NCBI GenBank assembly: GCA_946886975.1
Contig: CAMPJV010000184.1
Coordinates: 1 to 5,748, forward strand
Direction of reading: 5' to 3'
DNA length: 5,748 nucleotides
Source of the DNA: an uncultured Taibaiella sp.
Lineage (GTDB): Bacteria > Bacteroidota > Bacteroidia > Chitinophagales > Chitinophagaceae
The translations under genes were made by a program, and so were the position numbers. A model generated the notes under the pieces. The model saw only the letters and a list, made by a program, of their open reading frames with translations. It made no database searches and was not told the origin of the DNA. Below are positions 5,693-5,748 of this stretch, in pieces (the stretch's first letter is position 1; each line of letters begins with the position of its first letter).

Positions 5693-5748
5693 ATGAAACA
5701 GTTTCTGTTAATATTATTGCTGTGTATGGGGATGAATCAATCATCCCC
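5693..5748 (+). CDS. N-terminus of a probable exported protein, cut by the right edge
   Basis: Only 18 complete codons are visible. They read Met-Lys-Gln-Phe followed by a Leu/Ile-rich core (LLILLLCMGM) and then polar NQSSP, a typical Sec signal peptide start. AGGGA at 5681-5685 lies 7 bases before the ATG and could be a ribosome binding site. The gene is divergent from parE. A lipobox cannot be judged: Cys11 follows LLL, which lacks the small residues expected before a lipidated Cys. Nothing can be said about the mature protein. Confidence 0.6.
   Translation, partial: MKQFLLILLLCMGMNQSS
5728..5748. repeat. 8-bp perfect inverted repeat ending at the window edge
   Basis: GGGGATGA at 5728-5735 and TCATCCCC at 5741-5748 are perfect reverse complements with a 5-base loop. 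They lie inside the signal-peptide coding region of the right-edge gene, and the second arm ends exactly at the last base, so the structure may extend beyond the window. Confidence 0.5.

Noticed and set aside
1..5748. Mobile element, CRISPR array, tRNA/rRNA, toxin-antitoxin or defence system
   Set aside because: No transposase, integrase, spaced repeats, RNA gene signatures or defence domains were found on either strand.

Overview
The window looks like an ordinary chromosomal segment from a Bacteroidota bacterium, most likely of the Chitinophagaceae/Chitinophagales type. The supporting signs are a secreted protein with a type IX secretion (T9SS, Por) C-terminal sorting domain, a lipoprotein whose mature N-terminus is rich in Lys and acidic residues, a small CarboxypepD_reg-like (transthyretin-fold) protein, and a ParE whose sequence follows the Bacteroidota pattern. 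Start sites mostly lack strong Shine-Dalgarno sequences. The genus-level guess is inference; the phylum is well supported.

Layout: (1) Positions 1-2735 hold four genes, all on the minus strand. In transcription order they are a small exported CarboxypepD_reg-like protein (2355-2735), an exported START-domain protein that appears to begin with TTG (1604-2245), a T9SS-sorted beta-sandwich protein (577-1542), and a lipoprotein whose 3' end lies beyond the left edge (1-441). The START and T9SS genes are 61 bp apart with no clear signal between them and may be cotranscribed. A bulged hairpin plus T-run separates the T9SS gene from the lipoprotein gene. (2) A 254-bp divergent intergenic region (2736-2989) carries a 7-bp inverted repeat and leads into a plus-strand RDD-family membrane protein (2990-3430). 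(3) The RDD gene converges on parE (3486-5372, minus), the ATPase/TOPRIM subunit of topoisomerase IV. The two stop codons are 55 bp apart and a perfect 13-bp stem lies between them, a likely bidirectional terminator. (4) A 320-bp region upstream of parE (5373-5692) contains a 10-bp inverted repeat and an 11-bp-period direct repeat. It ends at the start of another plus-strand gene, of which only a signal-peptide-like N-terminus is visible (5693-5748).

Functionally, most genes encode cell-envelope proteins: a lipoprotein, a T9SS cargo, a putative periplasmic lipid-binding protein, a small periplasmic or secreted regulatory-like domain, and an inner-membrane RDD protein. parE is a housekeeping gene unrelated to them. 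I see no mobile element, CRISPR array, tRNA, rRNA, toxin-antitoxin pair or defence system. The items that merit a second look are small: the non-AUG start, several dyads in intergenic DNA, the 11-bp repeat array, and a perfect inverted repeat at the right edge.
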